A stretch of DNA of 64,000 nt from Streptomyces sp. 2131.1 (GCF_900105515.1 NZ_FNSY01000001.1:6250001-6314000); one strand, 5' to 3'. Shown: positions 52,270 to 61,190, counted from the first letter of the stretch. Notes: a model not told the origin generated them from the letters alone. Program-made: numbers and translations.

Positions 52270-53925
52270 TCAGGCGGTACGCGGCTGGGCGGGCAGCACG
52301 TGGTCGCCGACGCCGTCGGTGCTCAGGCAGAGCGAGCAGACCAGCGCGTCGTGCGTGGCGCAGGCGGCGAGGTCGGGGCGCTCGTACGGCTGGTGGCAGA
52401 CGTGGCAGTCGAGGGTCGCCGCGCTCGGGTTCCCGTCCGCGTCGAGCATCGGCTCGTCCAGGCCGTCGTCGGTGCGGCGCAGGTAGTACCGGCCCCTGGT
52501 GACGACCGCGACGAGAGGGGTCAGGACGAAGGCGAGGACCGCGGCGGCGACGGGGGAGTACGGCTGGAGGGTGTCGCCCAGGGCGTGGAAGTACATCGCG
52601 ATCGACAGCCCGGACGCGGCGGTGAAGGCGACGACGCCGACGGGGTTGACCGCGTACAGCATGCCCCGGCGGAACTCCGGACGGAGCGGCGAGATCCGCA
52701 GCAGGTACTTGTTGACGCCGATGTCGGTGGCGACGGTGACGATCCAGGCGATGGCGCAGTTGGAGTAGAAGCCGAGGATGTCGTTGAGGAAGCTGAACAT
52801 GTCGGCCTCCATCAGCGCGAGCGCGAAGCCGAGGTTGACCAGGACGAAGACCAGCCGGCCGGGGTAGTGCTTCGTGACCCTGGTGAAGGAGTTGGTCCAG
52901 GCGAGCGAGCCGGAGTACGCGTTGGTCACGTTGATCTTGATCTGGCTGATCACCACCAGGACCACGGCCAGCGGCACGACCAGCCAGGACGGCAGCATCG
53001 CGTCGAAGGCGCCCCGGAACTGCCGGATCGGCTCGGGCGCGGCAGCCGGTCCGACCTCGGCGATCACGTACACCGCGAGGAACACACCGATGGCCTGCTT
53101 GAGCGCGCCCAGCACCACCCATCCGGGACCGGCCATGACCACGGCGGTCCACCAGGTGCGCCGGTTGGCCTCGGTCTTCGGCGGCATGAAGCGCAGGTAG
53201 TCGATCTGCTCGCCGATCTGCGCGATGAGGGAGAGGCAGACACCGGCGCCCAGCAGCACGGACGCGGTGTCCAGGCCGCCCTTGCCGTCGGTTCCGGCGT
53301 ACGAGAGGAACCGGTCGACCGTGCCGGGGTCGGTGGCGACCAGATAGACGAGCGGGCCGACCATCAGCAGCAGCCAGATCGGGGTCGTCCACACCTGGAG
53401 CTTGCTGAGCGCCGACATGCCGTAGATCACCAGCGGGATGACCATCAGCGTCGAGACCAGATAGCCGAGCCAGAGCGGCAGCCCGAGGCCGAGTTCGAGG
53501 CCCTGGGCCATGATCGAGCCTTCGAGGGCGAAGAAGATGAAGGTGAAGCTGGCGAAGATCACGCTGGTCAGGACCGAGCCGTAGTAGCCGAAGCCGGAGC
53601 CGCGGGTGATCAGGTCGAGGTCCAGGTTGTACCGGGCGCCGTAGTACGCCAGCGGGAAGCCGGTGGCGAAGATGACGACGGCCGCCACCGCGATCGCGAC
53701 CAGCGCGTTTCCGGTGCCGTGGGCGAGGCCGATGCCGGCGCCGATGGAGAAGTCGGCCATGTAGGCGATGCCGCCGAGGGCGGTGGTGGCCACGACCGCG
53801 GGGGTCCAGCGGCGGTAACTCCGGGGCGCGAAGCGGAGGGTGTAGTCCTCCAGGGTCTCGCGCGTCGCCCGGCTCTTGGAGGCGGTCGGTGGTGTGGAGG
53901 TCGCGCGTGACTCGGTCGTACTCAT
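52270..53925 (-). CDS. NCS1-family permease with Cys-rich C-terminal tail (probable urea or purine/amide importer)
   Basis: A 551-residue transporter with about 12 membrane spans and NCS1 hallmarks (RSYRRWTPAVVATTALGGIA, NVTNAYSGSLAWTNSF). After the last span is a cytoplasmic tail of about 75 residues with CHVCHQPYERPDLAAC, then a further Cys and CSLC, resembling a zinc ribbon. Such a tail is uncommon in the wider NCS1 family and may tether or sense. Position 30 bp before urea carboxylase implies uptake of urea or a urea-yielding compound such as allantoin or cytosine-like bases. The start is ATG 53925, 8 nt after GAAGGG. Confidence 0.82.
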   Translation of the reverse strand: MSTTESRATSTPPTASKSRATRETLEDYTLRFAPRSYRRWTPAVVATTALGGIAYMADFSIGAGIGLAHGTGNALVAIAVAAVVIFATGFPLAYYGARYNLDLDLITRGSGFGYYGSVLTSVIFASFTFIFFALEGSIMAQGLELGLGLPLWLGYLVSTLMVIPLVIYGMSALSKLQVWTTPIWLLLMVGPLVYLVATDPGTVDRFLSYAGTDGKGGLDTASVLLGAGVCLSLIAQIGEQIDYLRFMPPKTEANRRTWWTAVVMAGPGWVVLGALKQAIGVFLAVYVIAEVGPAAAPEPIRQFRGAFDAMLPSWLVVPLAVVLVVISQIKINVTNAYSGSLAWTNSFTRVTKHYPGRLVFVLVNLGFALALMEADMFSFLNDILGFYSNCAIAWIVTVATDIGVNKYLLRISPLRPEFRRGMLYAVNPVGVVAFTAASGLSIAMYFHALGDTLQPYSPVAAAVLAFVLTPLVAVVTRGRYYLRRTDDGLDEPMLDADGNPSAATLDCHVCHQPYERPDLAACATHDALVCSLCLSTDGVGDHVLPAQPRTA

Positions 53926-54009
53926 GGGCAAGCCCTTCGGGGAGGCGGTGATCGGAGGGAAGGCCGTGCTGAGGACGGGCGGGGCGGGAACCGCCGGCTG
54001 CGGGGGATG

Positions 54010-54756
54010 TCAGAGGCGGTCGGCGTGCAGGGCCATCTGCGTCATGGCGCGCTGGGCCCGTTCGAGGACGACGGCCATGGAGTCGCCGACGTGGGCGTGC
54101 AGGGCGCGGTGGGCGTCGTCGAGGCGTCCGTCGCGGACGGACTCCATGATCTCGATGTGCTCGGTGATGGTCGTCTCCACCCGGTCCCGGGTGAGGAAGT
54201 CGTACATCCGCACTCGGCGGATGCGCTCGCTGACGGCGACCAGGGCATCCGTCAGGGCGGGGTTCCCGGAGGCGCGGGACAGCTCCGCGTGGAAGCGCTC
54301 GTCCTGGACGACGAAGCGGGGGTCGGGGTCCGAGGGCTGCTCGCGCATGGCGTACCAGCGTTCCAACTCGGTCTTCAGCACGGCCGGTTCGTGCCGGACG
54401 GACGGGTCGTCGATCGCCCGGGCGATGCCTCGCAGTTCCAGGGTGACCCGCAACTCGTACAGGTCGCGCAGCTGGGTCAGGTTGGGGATCGTGACGAAGA
54501 AGCCGCCGTCGCCGCGTTCGATCAGGCCGTCCGCGAGGAGACGCGCCAGGGCTTCGCGCACCGGGGTCCGGGACACGCCGAACCGTGCGGCGAGCCGCAT
54601 CTCGGCCAGCCGCTCGCGCGGCCCGAAGTCACCGTCGAGCACGGCCGCGCGCAGCCGCCCGTAGACCATGTCGCGCAGCGGGAGCGCGGGTGCCGAGCTG
54701 GTGTCCCGCTCTGTGTCCGGGGGCGTATACAGCGTCGAATCCAGCGTGGAATCCAT
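54010..54756 (-). CDS. GntR-family (FadR/FCD subgroup) regulator
   Basis: A 248-residue regulator with an N-terminal winged helix (ERLAEMRLAARFGVSRTPVREALARL) and a C-terminal FCD helical ligand domain with metal-type His/Asp positions (DERFHAELSRASGNP, ITEHIEIMESVRDG, LHAHVGDSM). It is the first gene of the same-strand run permease, urea carboxylase, allophanate hydrolase and sits 84 bp before the permease start, so it very likely controls this nitrogen-scavenging set. The ligand is unknown. ATG 54756 is the only good start. Confidence 0.88.
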   Translation of the reverse strand: MDSTLDSTLYTPPDTERDTSSAPALPLRDMVYGRLRAAVLDGDFGPRERLAEMRLAARFGVSRTPVREALARLLADGLIERGDGGFFVTIPNLTQLRDLYELRVTLELRGIARAIDDPSVRHEPAVLKTELERWYAMREQPSDPDPRFVVQDERFHAELSRASGNPALTDALVAVSERIRRVRMYDFLTRDRVETTITEHIEIMESVRDGRLDDAHRALHAHVGDSMAVVLERAQRAMTQMALHADRL

Positions 54757-54845
54757 GTGCGGAGACGCTAGGAACCGCTTGTTTCACCGAAGGCCGCGAT
54801 GCGGTGAACGACTCGTTTCCGGCAACTCACCCCCGCTCCGCACAT

Positions 54846-54883
54846 GGTGAAGCGCCCCGCGCGCGGGCGCGGAGCGCTTCACC
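54846..54883. terminator. Hairpin terminator of the acetylxylan esterase gene
   Basis: A perfect 10-bp repeat GGTGAAGCGC / GCGCTTCACC, around a GC-rich 18-nt interior that can fold further, lies 17 bp after the esterase stop and before the GntR gene promoter region. Confidence 0.75.
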
Positions 54884-54899
54884 GACAGGGCCCGCGCGG

Positions 54900-55883
54900 T
54901 CAGCCGGTGGCGCAGGAGACCGTCGGCCAGGTCCAGGAGCCGTTGGTCTGGATGGTCACGCCCCAGTTGTTGCCGCTGCCGTTGGGCTTCGCGGTCAGCA
55001 CCTGGGCGCTCGGGTAGGTGGCGCTGACGTTCCAGGTGGTGAGGACCTTCTCGGGTGCGGGGACGCGCATGGTGACGGTCCAGTCGCTGCCGCCGGTCAC
55101 GGAGACGTTGAGGTTGTAGCGGTCGCCCCACTGCTGCCCGGCGGAGAGGGTCGCCGTACAGCCGCCGGTGTTCCCGCCCCCGCCGCTGTTGCCGTCGGGC
55201 GCGACCGCCCGCCCGGTCTGCGGCGAGATCATGCCCGAGCACAGGCCGTGGGAGGCGAGCGACTGGGCGATGCGGGGGATGGCGGCCAGTGTGTTGGCCG
55301 GCCACTCGTGCATCAGGATGACCTGGCCGTTGGAGAGCCGCGATACGGCCTGCACGATCGCGTCGGTGCTCGCACCGTTCCAGTCCTGCGAGTCGACGTC
55401 CCAGATCACCTCTGTGAGGCCGTACTTGGCCTCGACCGCCTTGAGCGTCGCGTTGGTCTCCCCGTACGGCGGCCGGAACAGCTTCGGAGTGCCGCCGCCG
55501 GCGGCCGCGACGGCCTGCTGGGTGCGGGAGATCTCCGAGTCCATCTGAGCCTGGCTCTGCTGGGTGAGGTGGGGGTGGGTGTAGCTGTGGTTGCCGACCC
55601 ACATGCCCGCGTCGACCTGGGCCTTCACCTGCGCCGGGTAGGACGTGGCGAACTGGCCCTCGTTGAACATCGTGGCCCGCAGGCCGTTCTGCTTGAGGGC
55701 GTTGAGCAGGGCGGGGGTGTGGTCGTTGGACGGGCCGTCGTCGAAGGTCAGGCCCACGTAGCCGTTGCAGGTGGCCGCCTGTGCCGGGGCGGCGGCGGTG
55801 GCGGTCAGGCCCAGGGAACTGGCAGCGGTGAGCACGAGGCCGGTGGCCAGGACGGCGGGTCGGCGGCGGGGACGGAGACGCAT
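54900..55883 (-). CDS. Secreted CE4 polysaccharide deacetylase with CBM2 (acetylxylan esterase type)
   Basis: A 327-residue secreted enzyme. Signal peptide about 1-37 ending APAQAA. The NodB domain has all five CE4 motifs: TFDDGPS, HSYTHPHL (metal His), RPPYGETN, DVDSQDW and ILMHEW. A Gly/Asn-rich linker leads to a C-terminal CBM2 (QWGDRYNLNVSVTG, NNWGVTIQTNGSWTWP) that binds cellulose/xylan surfaces. Similar Streptomyces proteins (AxeA) remove acetyl groups from xylan. ATG 55883 follows GGGAGGA. Two xylan-type palindromes lie upstream (55974-55997 and 56120-56134), consistent with control by a xylo-oligosaccharide repressor. Confidence 0.9.
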   Translation of the reverse strand: MRLRPRRRPAVLATGLVLTAASSLGLTATAAAPAQAATCNGYVGLTFDDGPSNDHTPALLNALKQNGLRATMFNEGQFATSYPAQVKAQVDAGMWVGNHSYTHPHLTQQSQAQMDSEISRTQQAVAAAGGGTPKLFRPPYGETNATLKAVEAKYGLTEVIWDVDSQDWNGASTDAIVQAVSRLSNGQVILMHEWPANTLAAIPRIAQSLASHGLCSGMISPQTGRAVAPDGNSGGGGNTGGCTATLSAGQQWGDRYNLNVSVTGGSDWTVTMRVPAPEKVLTTWNVSATYPSAQVLTAKPNGSGNNWGVTIQTNGSWTWPTVSCATG

Positions 55884-55973
55884 GGAAGTCCTCCCGGTGA
55901 GGGGTGCTCCGGCCACGCCGGGGGCGGCCGGTCCTGAGCACGGAGTGTTTGGTGGCCCTCCCGGGCTGTCAAT

Positions 55974-55997
55974 GCTTTCGGCAGATCTTTCGAAAGC
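55974..55997. promoter_or_regulatory. CTTTCGAAAG-type palindrome upstream of the esterase
   Basis: GCTTTCG (55974-55980) and CGAAAGC (55991-55997) form a 7-bp inverted repeat, and inside it CTTTCGAAAG (55987-55996) is itself a perfect palindrome. It lies about 100 bp upstream of the acetylxylan esterase start and resembles the CGAAA-N-TTTCG class of xylan-regulon operators. Confidence 0.5.
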
Positions 55998-56119
55998 GTC
56001 GGACCGGTGGGGTGGTTGCCATGGGGGATTACGTTGCACGTCAGGGGAGTGTGGTGCGGGGCATAGGCCGCAGATCCTTCGACTCGGGGCCGGTGATGCG
56101 TGCCGGAGAACGGACCTCC

Positions 56120-56134
56120 GTCGAAACTTTCGAC
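56120..56134. promoter_or_regulatory. CGAAA-C-TTTCG operator (xylan-regulon type)
   Basis: GTCGAAACTTTCGAC is a perfect palindrome around one base and matches the CGAAANTTTCG box known from Streptomyces xylanase promoters. It lies in the shared region of the divergent esterase and CBM2-protein genes, so it may act on either. Confidence 0.55.
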
Positions 56135-56203
56135 TGCGCCGAGCGGGTCGCCCGGCTAGGGTAGTGGTCGCCGTATTGACAGTGGGCAGTCAAGTTCGGT
56201 GTG

Positions 56204-56227
56204 ATGAATGGGAGCGCTCCCATTCAT
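56204..56227. promoter_or_regulatory. CebR-type operator at the promoter of the CBM2 protein gene
   Basis: A 24-bp perfect palindrome whose centre TGGGAGCGCTCCCA is the canonical CebR (cellobiose repressor) box. A -35 TTGACA at 56176-56181 and a -10 like TGTGAT at 56200-56205, 18 bp apart, place the operator over the transcription start, ideal for repression. The gene start is 37 bp downstream. Confidence 0.85.
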
Positions 56228-56263
56228 GAACTGCCCTACGGTTCCCCGCCCGAGGAGGCGCAC

Positions 56264-57439
56264 ATGCCCATACCCGTCCCGCGATTGCCACGCAGAGCCT
56301 GGACCGCCGCCGGAGCCGTGTGCGCGCTGGCCCTCTCGCTGCTCGTCGCGGTGCCCGCCAGCGGTTCGGCCGCCGCGTCCGGCTGCCAGGTCGACTACAC
56401 CGTCAACGAGTGGAGCGGCGGCTACACCGCCGAACTGCGGGTCACCAACGAGGGCCCGGCGCTCAGCGACTGGCGGCTGACATGGACGTACGAAGGCGAC
56501 CAGCACGTCACCTCCGCGTGGAACGCGACCGCGACGCAGGCCGGCCACGCCGTGACCGCCGTCAACACCGCCTGGAACGGCGCTCTGGCGACCGGCGGCA
56601 CCGTCGGCTTCGGGGTCCAGGGGACCTCCGGGTCGGGTGGTCCGGCACCCACCGACTTCGCCCTCAACGGGGTCTCCTGCGGCGGTGACGACACCGCGCC
56701 CCCGACCACCCCGCCTCCCACGACGCCGCCCCCGACCACCCCGCCGTCCGAGGACTGCGGCGACGCCGTCGTCTGCGACGACTTCGAGAACCAGGCCGGC
56801 TCCGCGCCCGCCGGGAACTGGAAGTTCACCGCGCCCGACTGCCAGGGCACCGGAACGGCCGCCGTCGACACGGAGATCGCGCACAGCGGCACGCGGTCGC
56901 TGCGGCTGGACGGGAGGGCCGGCTACTGCAACCACGCCTTCGTGGCCTCCACCGCCGACCTCTCCGCGGTCGGTCCCGTGCTGTACGTGCGCATGTGGGT
57001 GCGGCACACCACGGCGCTGCCGGCCGCGCACGTCGCGTTCGTGTCCATGCCCGACAGCTCCCAGGGCGGCAAGGCGCTGCGCATCGGCGGGCAGAACGGC
57101 GCGTTGCAGTGGAACCGCGAGAGTGACGACGCGACGCTCCCGGCGCAGAGCCCGACCGGCGTGGGCCTGAGCCGGCCGCTGCCGACGGGCACCTGGCAGT
57201 GCCTGCGGTTCGCGGTCGACACCACGGCCCCGGGGCTCGATACCTGGCTCGGCGACGAGCAGGTGCCCGGACTCCACGCCGATGGTGTGCCGACGAGGGA
57301 CATCGACGACCAGTGGCTGTCCCGGACCACTCCACCGCGCCCCACGTCCCTGCGGCTGGGCTGGGAGAGCTACGGAGTCGGCGACGACACCCTGTGGTTC
57401 GACGACGTGGCCGTCGGCTCCTCGCCGGTCGGCTGCTGA
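56264..57439 (+). CDS. Secreted CBM2 protein with C-terminal Cip1-like jelly-roll domain
   Basis: A 391-residue secreted protein. Signal peptide about 1-37. CBM2 about 41-140 (WSGGYTAELRVTNEGPALSDW, with surface Trp at W and AWNGAL). A Pro/Thr linker (TPPPTTPPPTTPP) joins a C-terminal domain of about 225 residues beginning VCDDFENQ, with HSGTRSLRLDG, MWVRHTT and FDDVAVGSS, which looks like the Cip1-type beta-jelly roll found in cellulolytic fungi and Streptomyces. The enzyme activity is not certain; some Cip1 relatives are polysaccharide lyases. ATG 56264 follows GAGGAGG. Control by CebR through the 24-bp palindrome links it to cellulose use. Confidence 0.78.
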   Translation: MPIPVPRLPRRAWTAAGAVCALALSLLVAVPASGSAAASGCQVDYTVNEWSGGYTAELRVTNEGPALSDWRLTWTYEGDQHVTSAWNATATQAGHAVTAVNTAWNGALATGGTVGFGVQGTSGSGGPAPTDFALNGVSCGGDDTAPPTTPPPTTPPPTTPPSEDCGDAVVCDDFENQAGSAPAGNWKFTAPDCQGTGTAAVDTEIAHSGTRSLRLDGRAGYCNHAFVASTADLSAVGPVLYVRMWVRHTTALPAAHVAFVSMPDSSQGGKALRIGGQNGALQWNRESDDATLPAQSPTGVGLSRPLPTGTWQCLRFAVDTTAPGLDTWLGDEQVPGLHADGVPTRDIDDQWLSRTTPPRPTSLRLGWESYGVGDDTLWFDDVAVGSSPVGC

Positions 57440-57463
57440 GGGGCGGCCGCACCGGGATCCACG

Positions 57464-57498
57464 GACCGGCGCGGGCGCAGGGAAGGCCCGCGCCGGTC
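57464..57498. terminator. Hairpin terminator of the CBM2 protein gene
   Basis: A perfect 13-bp GC stem (GACCGGCGCGGGC with GCCCGCGCCGGTC) with a 9-nt loop lies 24 bp after the stop and just before the chitinase promoter. Confidence 0.85.
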
Positions 57499-57519
57499 GA
57501 TCAACCTTCAAGAAAGCGC

Positions 57520-57535
57520 AATGGTCTAGGCCAAC
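57520..57535. promoter_or_regulatory. DasR-responsive element (dre) of the chitinase gene
   Basis: AATGGTCTAGGCCAAC matches the dre consensus (ACTGGTCTAGACCACT) closely, with the TGGTCTA half-site exact. It lies 64 bp before the chitinase start, the place where DasR represses chitin genes in Streptomyces until glucosamine-6-phosphate rises. Confidence 0.85.
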
Positions 57536-57598
57536 GCATTGACGTGAATGCGTCACCCTTCGATTCTTGGCGGCACCTTCTCCCCGACAGGAGCTTCC

Positions 57599-58819
57599 AT
57601 GAGACGTCTTCGCGCTCTGCTCTCCGGTGTGGCCACCGCCGCCCTGGCCACCGCAGGGCTCGCGGCCTTCGCCGCGCAGCAGGCCTCGGGCGCGTCCGCC
57701 GACGCCACCGCGCTCAGCAACCGGTGGTACGCCGCCGCGCCCTATCTGATGCCGCACGACAACAATCCGCCGGACGCGGGCGCCATCATGGACGCCAGCG
57801 GTCTGAAGGCGTTCCAGCTCGCCTTCATCCTGGCCCCCAACGGCGGCGGCTGCAGCCCGACCTGGGACGGTACGTCGCCGGTCTCGTCGGACACCGCGGT
57901 CGCCTCCGTGATCAGCGCGATCCGCGCCAAGGGCGGCGACGTCTCGGTCTCCATCGGCGGGTACGGGGGAACGAAACTCGGCCAGACCTGTTCCGACGCC
58001 ACCGCCACCGCCGCCGCGTACCAGCAGGTCATCACCAAGTACCAGCTCAAGGCCATCGACTTCGACCTGGAGGAGCCCGAGTACGAGAACACGGCCGCCA
58101 TCGCCCGCGAGATCGGCGCCGCCAAGATCCTCCAGCAGAACAACCCGGGCCTTTACGTCTCCGTCACCACGGCCGGGACCGCCGACGGCACCGGCTGGTT
58201 CGGCAAGCAGATGCTCAACGAGGCCAAGGCGCAGGGCTTCACGCCGAACAACTTCTCCATCATGCCGTTCGACGGAGGGTTCAACGGGGCCGCCGCCCAG
58301 ACGAGCGCCCTGACGAACTTCAACGCGATCCTGCGCTCCACCTTCGGCTGGGACGAGGCGACCGCGTACGCGCACGAGGGCTTCTCCGGCATGAATGGCC
58401 GCAGCGACACCGGCGAGTACTTCACCCAGGCCGACTTCCAGACCGTCCTGGACTTCGCCACCGGCCACCACATGGACCGCTTCACCTTCTGGTCCCTCAA
58501 CCGCGACCGCCAGTGCACGCCGCCCGACAACAACGGCAAGACCTCCGGCACGTGCAGCAGTGTGGCGCAGTCGGACTGGGACTTCGCGAAGTACTCGGTG
58601 AAGTTCGCCGGCGTCACTCCGCCCACCACCACCCCGCCGACCACGCCGCCCCCGACCGGCAGCTGCACCGCCGCCGCGTGGAGCAGCAGCGCCGTCTACA
58701 CCGGCGGCACCACCGTCTCGTACGGGGGCCACACCTGGAAGGCCAAGTGGTGGACACAGAACGAGACACCCGGCAGCACGGGTGAATGGGGCGTCTGGCA
58801 GGACCTCGGCCCCTGCTGA
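57599..58819 (+). CDS. Secreted GH18 chitinase with C-terminal CBM5/12
   Basis: A 406-residue secreted chitinase. Signal peptide about 1-31. The GH18 barrel contains VSVSIGGYGG and the catalytic strand AIDFDLEEPE; of the DxxDxDxE motif the two inner Asp and the catalytic Glu are present while the first position is Lys instead of Asp. A Pro/Thr linker leads to a CBM5/12 chitin-binding module (SAVYTGGTTVSYGGHTWKAK, then GEWGVWQDLGPC). ATG 57599 follows CAGGAG. The DasR site upstream ties it to chitin and N-acetylglucosamine signalling. Confidence 0.92.
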   Translation: MRRLRALLSGVATAALATAGLAAFAAQQASGASADATALSNRWYAAAPYLMPHDNNPPDAGAIMDASGLKAFQLAFILAPNGGGCSPTWDGTSPVSSDTAVASVISAIRAKGGDVSVSIGGYGGTKLGQTCSDATATAAAYQQVITKYQLKAIDFDLEEPEYENTAAIAREIGAAKILQQNNPGLYVSVTTAGTADGTGWFGKQMLNEAKAQGFTPNNFSIMPFDGGFNGAAAQTSALTNFNAILRSTFGWDEATAYAHEGFSGMNGRSDTGEYFTQADFQTVLDFATGHHMDRFTFWSLNRDRQCTPPDNNGKTSGTCSSVAQSDWDFAKYSVKFAGVTPPTTTPPTTPPPTGSCTAAAWSSSAVYTGGTTVSYGGHTWKAKWWTQNETPGSTGEWGVWQDLGPC

Positions 58820-58827
58820 TCCGCTCC

Positions 58828-58853
58828 GCCGCCCCGGTTCCGGCCGGGGCGGC
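58828..58853. terminator. Hairpin terminator of the chitinase gene
   Basis: GCCGCCCCGG and CCGGGGCGGC form a perfect 10-bp stem with a 6-nt loop, 8 bp after the chitinase stop. Confidence 0.8.
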
Positions 58854-58982
58854 TCGTACCCCGTGGGTGCCTGCACGTGTCACCCGCTTTGCTCACCCCC
58901 ACCACCCTGCGGCTAGTTTGTGTCCAGCACAGACGGGCGGTCCGTGACGGCAGAGGTGCACGGGGACGAGAGGTCGGGAAGA

Positions 58983-61190
58983 GTGTCGCTGCGCGCAGGC
59001 GATCCAGCCGAGATCGGCGGATATCCGCTGGAGGCACGGCTCGGTTCAGGTGGCATGGGCACGGTCTTCCTGGCCCGTACGAGTTCCGGCCGGCCCGTCG
59101 CGATCAAGCTGATCCACCAGCACTTCGCCGGCGACAGCGAATTCCGCACCCGCTTCCGGCAGGAGATCGCTGCGGCACGGCGGGTGAGCGGCGCGTTCAC
59201 CGCCGCCGTGGTGGACGCCGAGCCCGAGGCCGAGCAGCCGTGGATGGCGACCACGTACATCGAGGGCCCCACGCTCGCGGAGCGCATCGCCGACGACGGA
59301 CCGCTGAACGGAGCCGGGCTGCGGAACCTGGCCATCGGGCTCGCCGAGGCGCTGCGCGACATCCACCGGGTCGGCGTCGTCCACCGCGACCTCAAGCCGT
59401 CGAACGTCGTGCTCTCGCCCGAGGGGCCGCGCGTCATCGACTTCGGCATCTCGCGCGCCGCCGACCAGCAGACGCTGACGATGACCGGACGCGTCATCGG
59501 TACCCCGCCCTTCATGTCACCGGAGCAGTTGCAGGCGCCGCGGGGCGTCGGGCCGCGCTCCGACGTCTTCTCGCTCGGCACCCTGCTGGTGTACGCGGCC
59601 ACGGGCCACGGCCCCTTCGACGCGGACAGCCCCTACCTCACCGCCTACCAGGTGGTGCACGACGAGCCGTCGCTGGACACCGTCCCGACGGAGCTGCGCG
59701 CGGTCGTCGAACCGTGCCTGGCCAAGGAACCCGAGGGCCGCCCCTCGGCGGACCAGCTCCTGGAGCTCCTGCGTGACCTCCCCGCCGACCTCGGCGGACA
59801 GCTCACGGGCGCGGGCGCGACGGGCCGCACCCGTGACGTCGACACCCAGCACCACCTCGCCACCCGGGACACCCAGGCACCGGGGACCGGCTCCCGCGTC
59901 GGGCACGGGCTGCGCGGGCGGTGGCGGCCCGTGCTGGCGGCCGCGGTCGCGGTGGCGGCGGTCGGCGGGGGAGCCGCCGCCGTGCTGCAGTCGGGCGCCT
60001 TCGGCGAGGACCCGGCCGGAGGCGGGGGCACCACGGTCGCGGCGTCCGGCGCCTCGCTGCCGGACGGCTTCCGGCCCTGGCGCGTGACCGTGCCCGGCGG
60101 GCAGGAGGACATCCCCGACGAGCTGCGGTGCGTCGCGCGCGGCGACGCCGTGTTCTGCGGGGGCGGCGGGGTCGTCGCCACCCGGATCAACGTCCGGGAC
60201 GGCTCACGCGCGTGGACGGTGAAGAGCCCGGGCGTCCCCGTCCAGGGCATGCACATGGTGGGCGCCACCGACGACACCGTGATCGGTTACCGGATCGCCG
60301 TGCAGGGCGACCCGCAGGGGCGGGGCGACGAGGTGGTGGCCGTCGACGCCGACAGCGGCAAGGAGCTGTGGTCCACGACCTCCGGCGCCCAGTCGACGGC
60401 CGTCACGGGCCGGACCCAGGACGCCGTCGTCACCGGCTCCACCGTGATCACCGTCAACGCCTCGGACGACGCCTTCGAGGCCCGGGACGCGCACAGCGGC
60501 GAGCTGACCTGGACGGCACCCTTCCCCGGAGGTTCCCGGTGCGCCCCCGTCCTGGCGGGCGACGCACTGCTGGCCATGTGCGTGACGGACGCGGAGATCC
60601 AGGGCCAGACGGTCCGCCGCCCGGTCGTCCACACGCTCGACCCGGCCGAGGGGAGCTGGGGCAGGGCCACCGCGCTGGACGGCCCCGGCGTTCCCGTGGG
60701 CGCCGCCGACGGCCGGCTCGTCCTGCTCCAGGAGCACGCCGAGGGAACGGCGCTCACCGGCTACGACGCGGTGACGCGGGTCGACCCGGCCTCCGGGAAG
60801 GTCACGAACACCCCGCTGGACACCACGTACGAGGGCACCCCCGGCATGGCGGACGGCACTGTGTACGTGAGCTCGCAGACCGGCCGCGTCACCGCGTTCG
60901 ACCCCGCCACCGGCCGCAGGAAGTGGGTCCGGCAGACCAGCGTCGAGGGGGCGTCGGGCCCCGTCGCCGGGGACGGCGCGCTGTTCTTCAGCTCCGCCAC
61001 CGGACGTGTGGTCGCGCTGTCGCCGTCCGATGGTTCGACGCTGTGGGCGACGGACCCCCGGGCCGACGGTCTCACCGGCGAGGAGGGCGCGAGCCCGCGC
61101 GTGGTCGTCGCGGGGCGCGCGGTGGTGGTGGCCGCCGACGGGAACACCCTGTTCGCCTTCGACACGGCACACCCACCCAAGTCGGGCTGA
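58983..61190 (+). CDS. Ser/Thr protein kinase with extracytoplasmic PQQ-like beta-propeller
   Basis: A 735-residue membrane sensor kinase. The kinase domain (about 10-270) has the glycine loop LGSGGMGTVFLA, the ATP Lys in VAIKLI, catalytic HRDLKPSNVVL, DFGISR and SPEQL, all intact. A single span at about 315-337 (VLAAAVAVAAVGGGAAAVL) leads to an outside domain of PQQ/WD-like repeats (ITVNASDDAFEARDAHSGELTW, AFDPATGRRKWV, ALSPSDGSTLWATD). It probably senses a wall or extracellular cue. GTG 58983 is preferred because GAGAGG lies 9 nt upstream; GTG 58920 is an alternative. Confidence 0.88.
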   Translation: MSLRAGDPAEIGGYPLEARLGSGGMGTVFLARTSSGRPVAIKLIHQHFAGDSEFRTRFRQEIAAARRVSGAFTAAVVDAEPEAEQPWMATTYIEGPTLAERIADDGPLNGAGLRNLAIGLAEALRDIHRVGVVHRDLKPSNVVLSPEGPRVIDFGISRAADQQTLTMTGRVIGTPPFMSPEQLQAPRGVGPRSDVFSLGTLLVYAATGHGPFDADSPYLTAYQVVHDEPSLDTVPTELRAVVEPCLAKEPEGRPSADQLLELLRDLPADLGGQLTGAGATGRTRDVDTQHHLATRDTQAPGTGSRVGHGLRGRWRPVLAAAVAVAAVGGGAAAVLQSGAFGEDPAGGGGTTVAASGASLPDGFRPWRVTVPGGQEDIPDELRCVARGDAVFCGGGGVVATRINVRDGSRAWTVKSPGVPVQGMHMVGATDDTVIGYRIAVQGDPQGRGDEVVAVDADSGKELWSTTSGAQSTAVTGRTQDAVVTGSTVITVNASDDAFEARDAHSGELTWTAPFPGGSRCAPVLAGDALLAMCVTDAEIQGQTVRRPVVHTLDPAEGSWGRATALDGPGVPVGAADGRLVLLQEHAEGTALTGYDAVTRVDPASGKVTNTPLDTTYEGTPGMADGTVYVSSQTGRVTAFDPATGRRKWVRQTSVEGASGPVAGDGALFFSSATGRVVALSPSDGSTLWATDPRADGLTGEEGASPRVVVAGRAVVVAADGNTLFAFDTAHPPKSG

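Noticed and set aside
48640..53910. 1756-codon plus-strand frame opposite urea carboxylase and the permease
   Set aside because: Shadow caused by GC-rich third positions; no family features and no ribosome site, while the minus strand holds clear enzymes.
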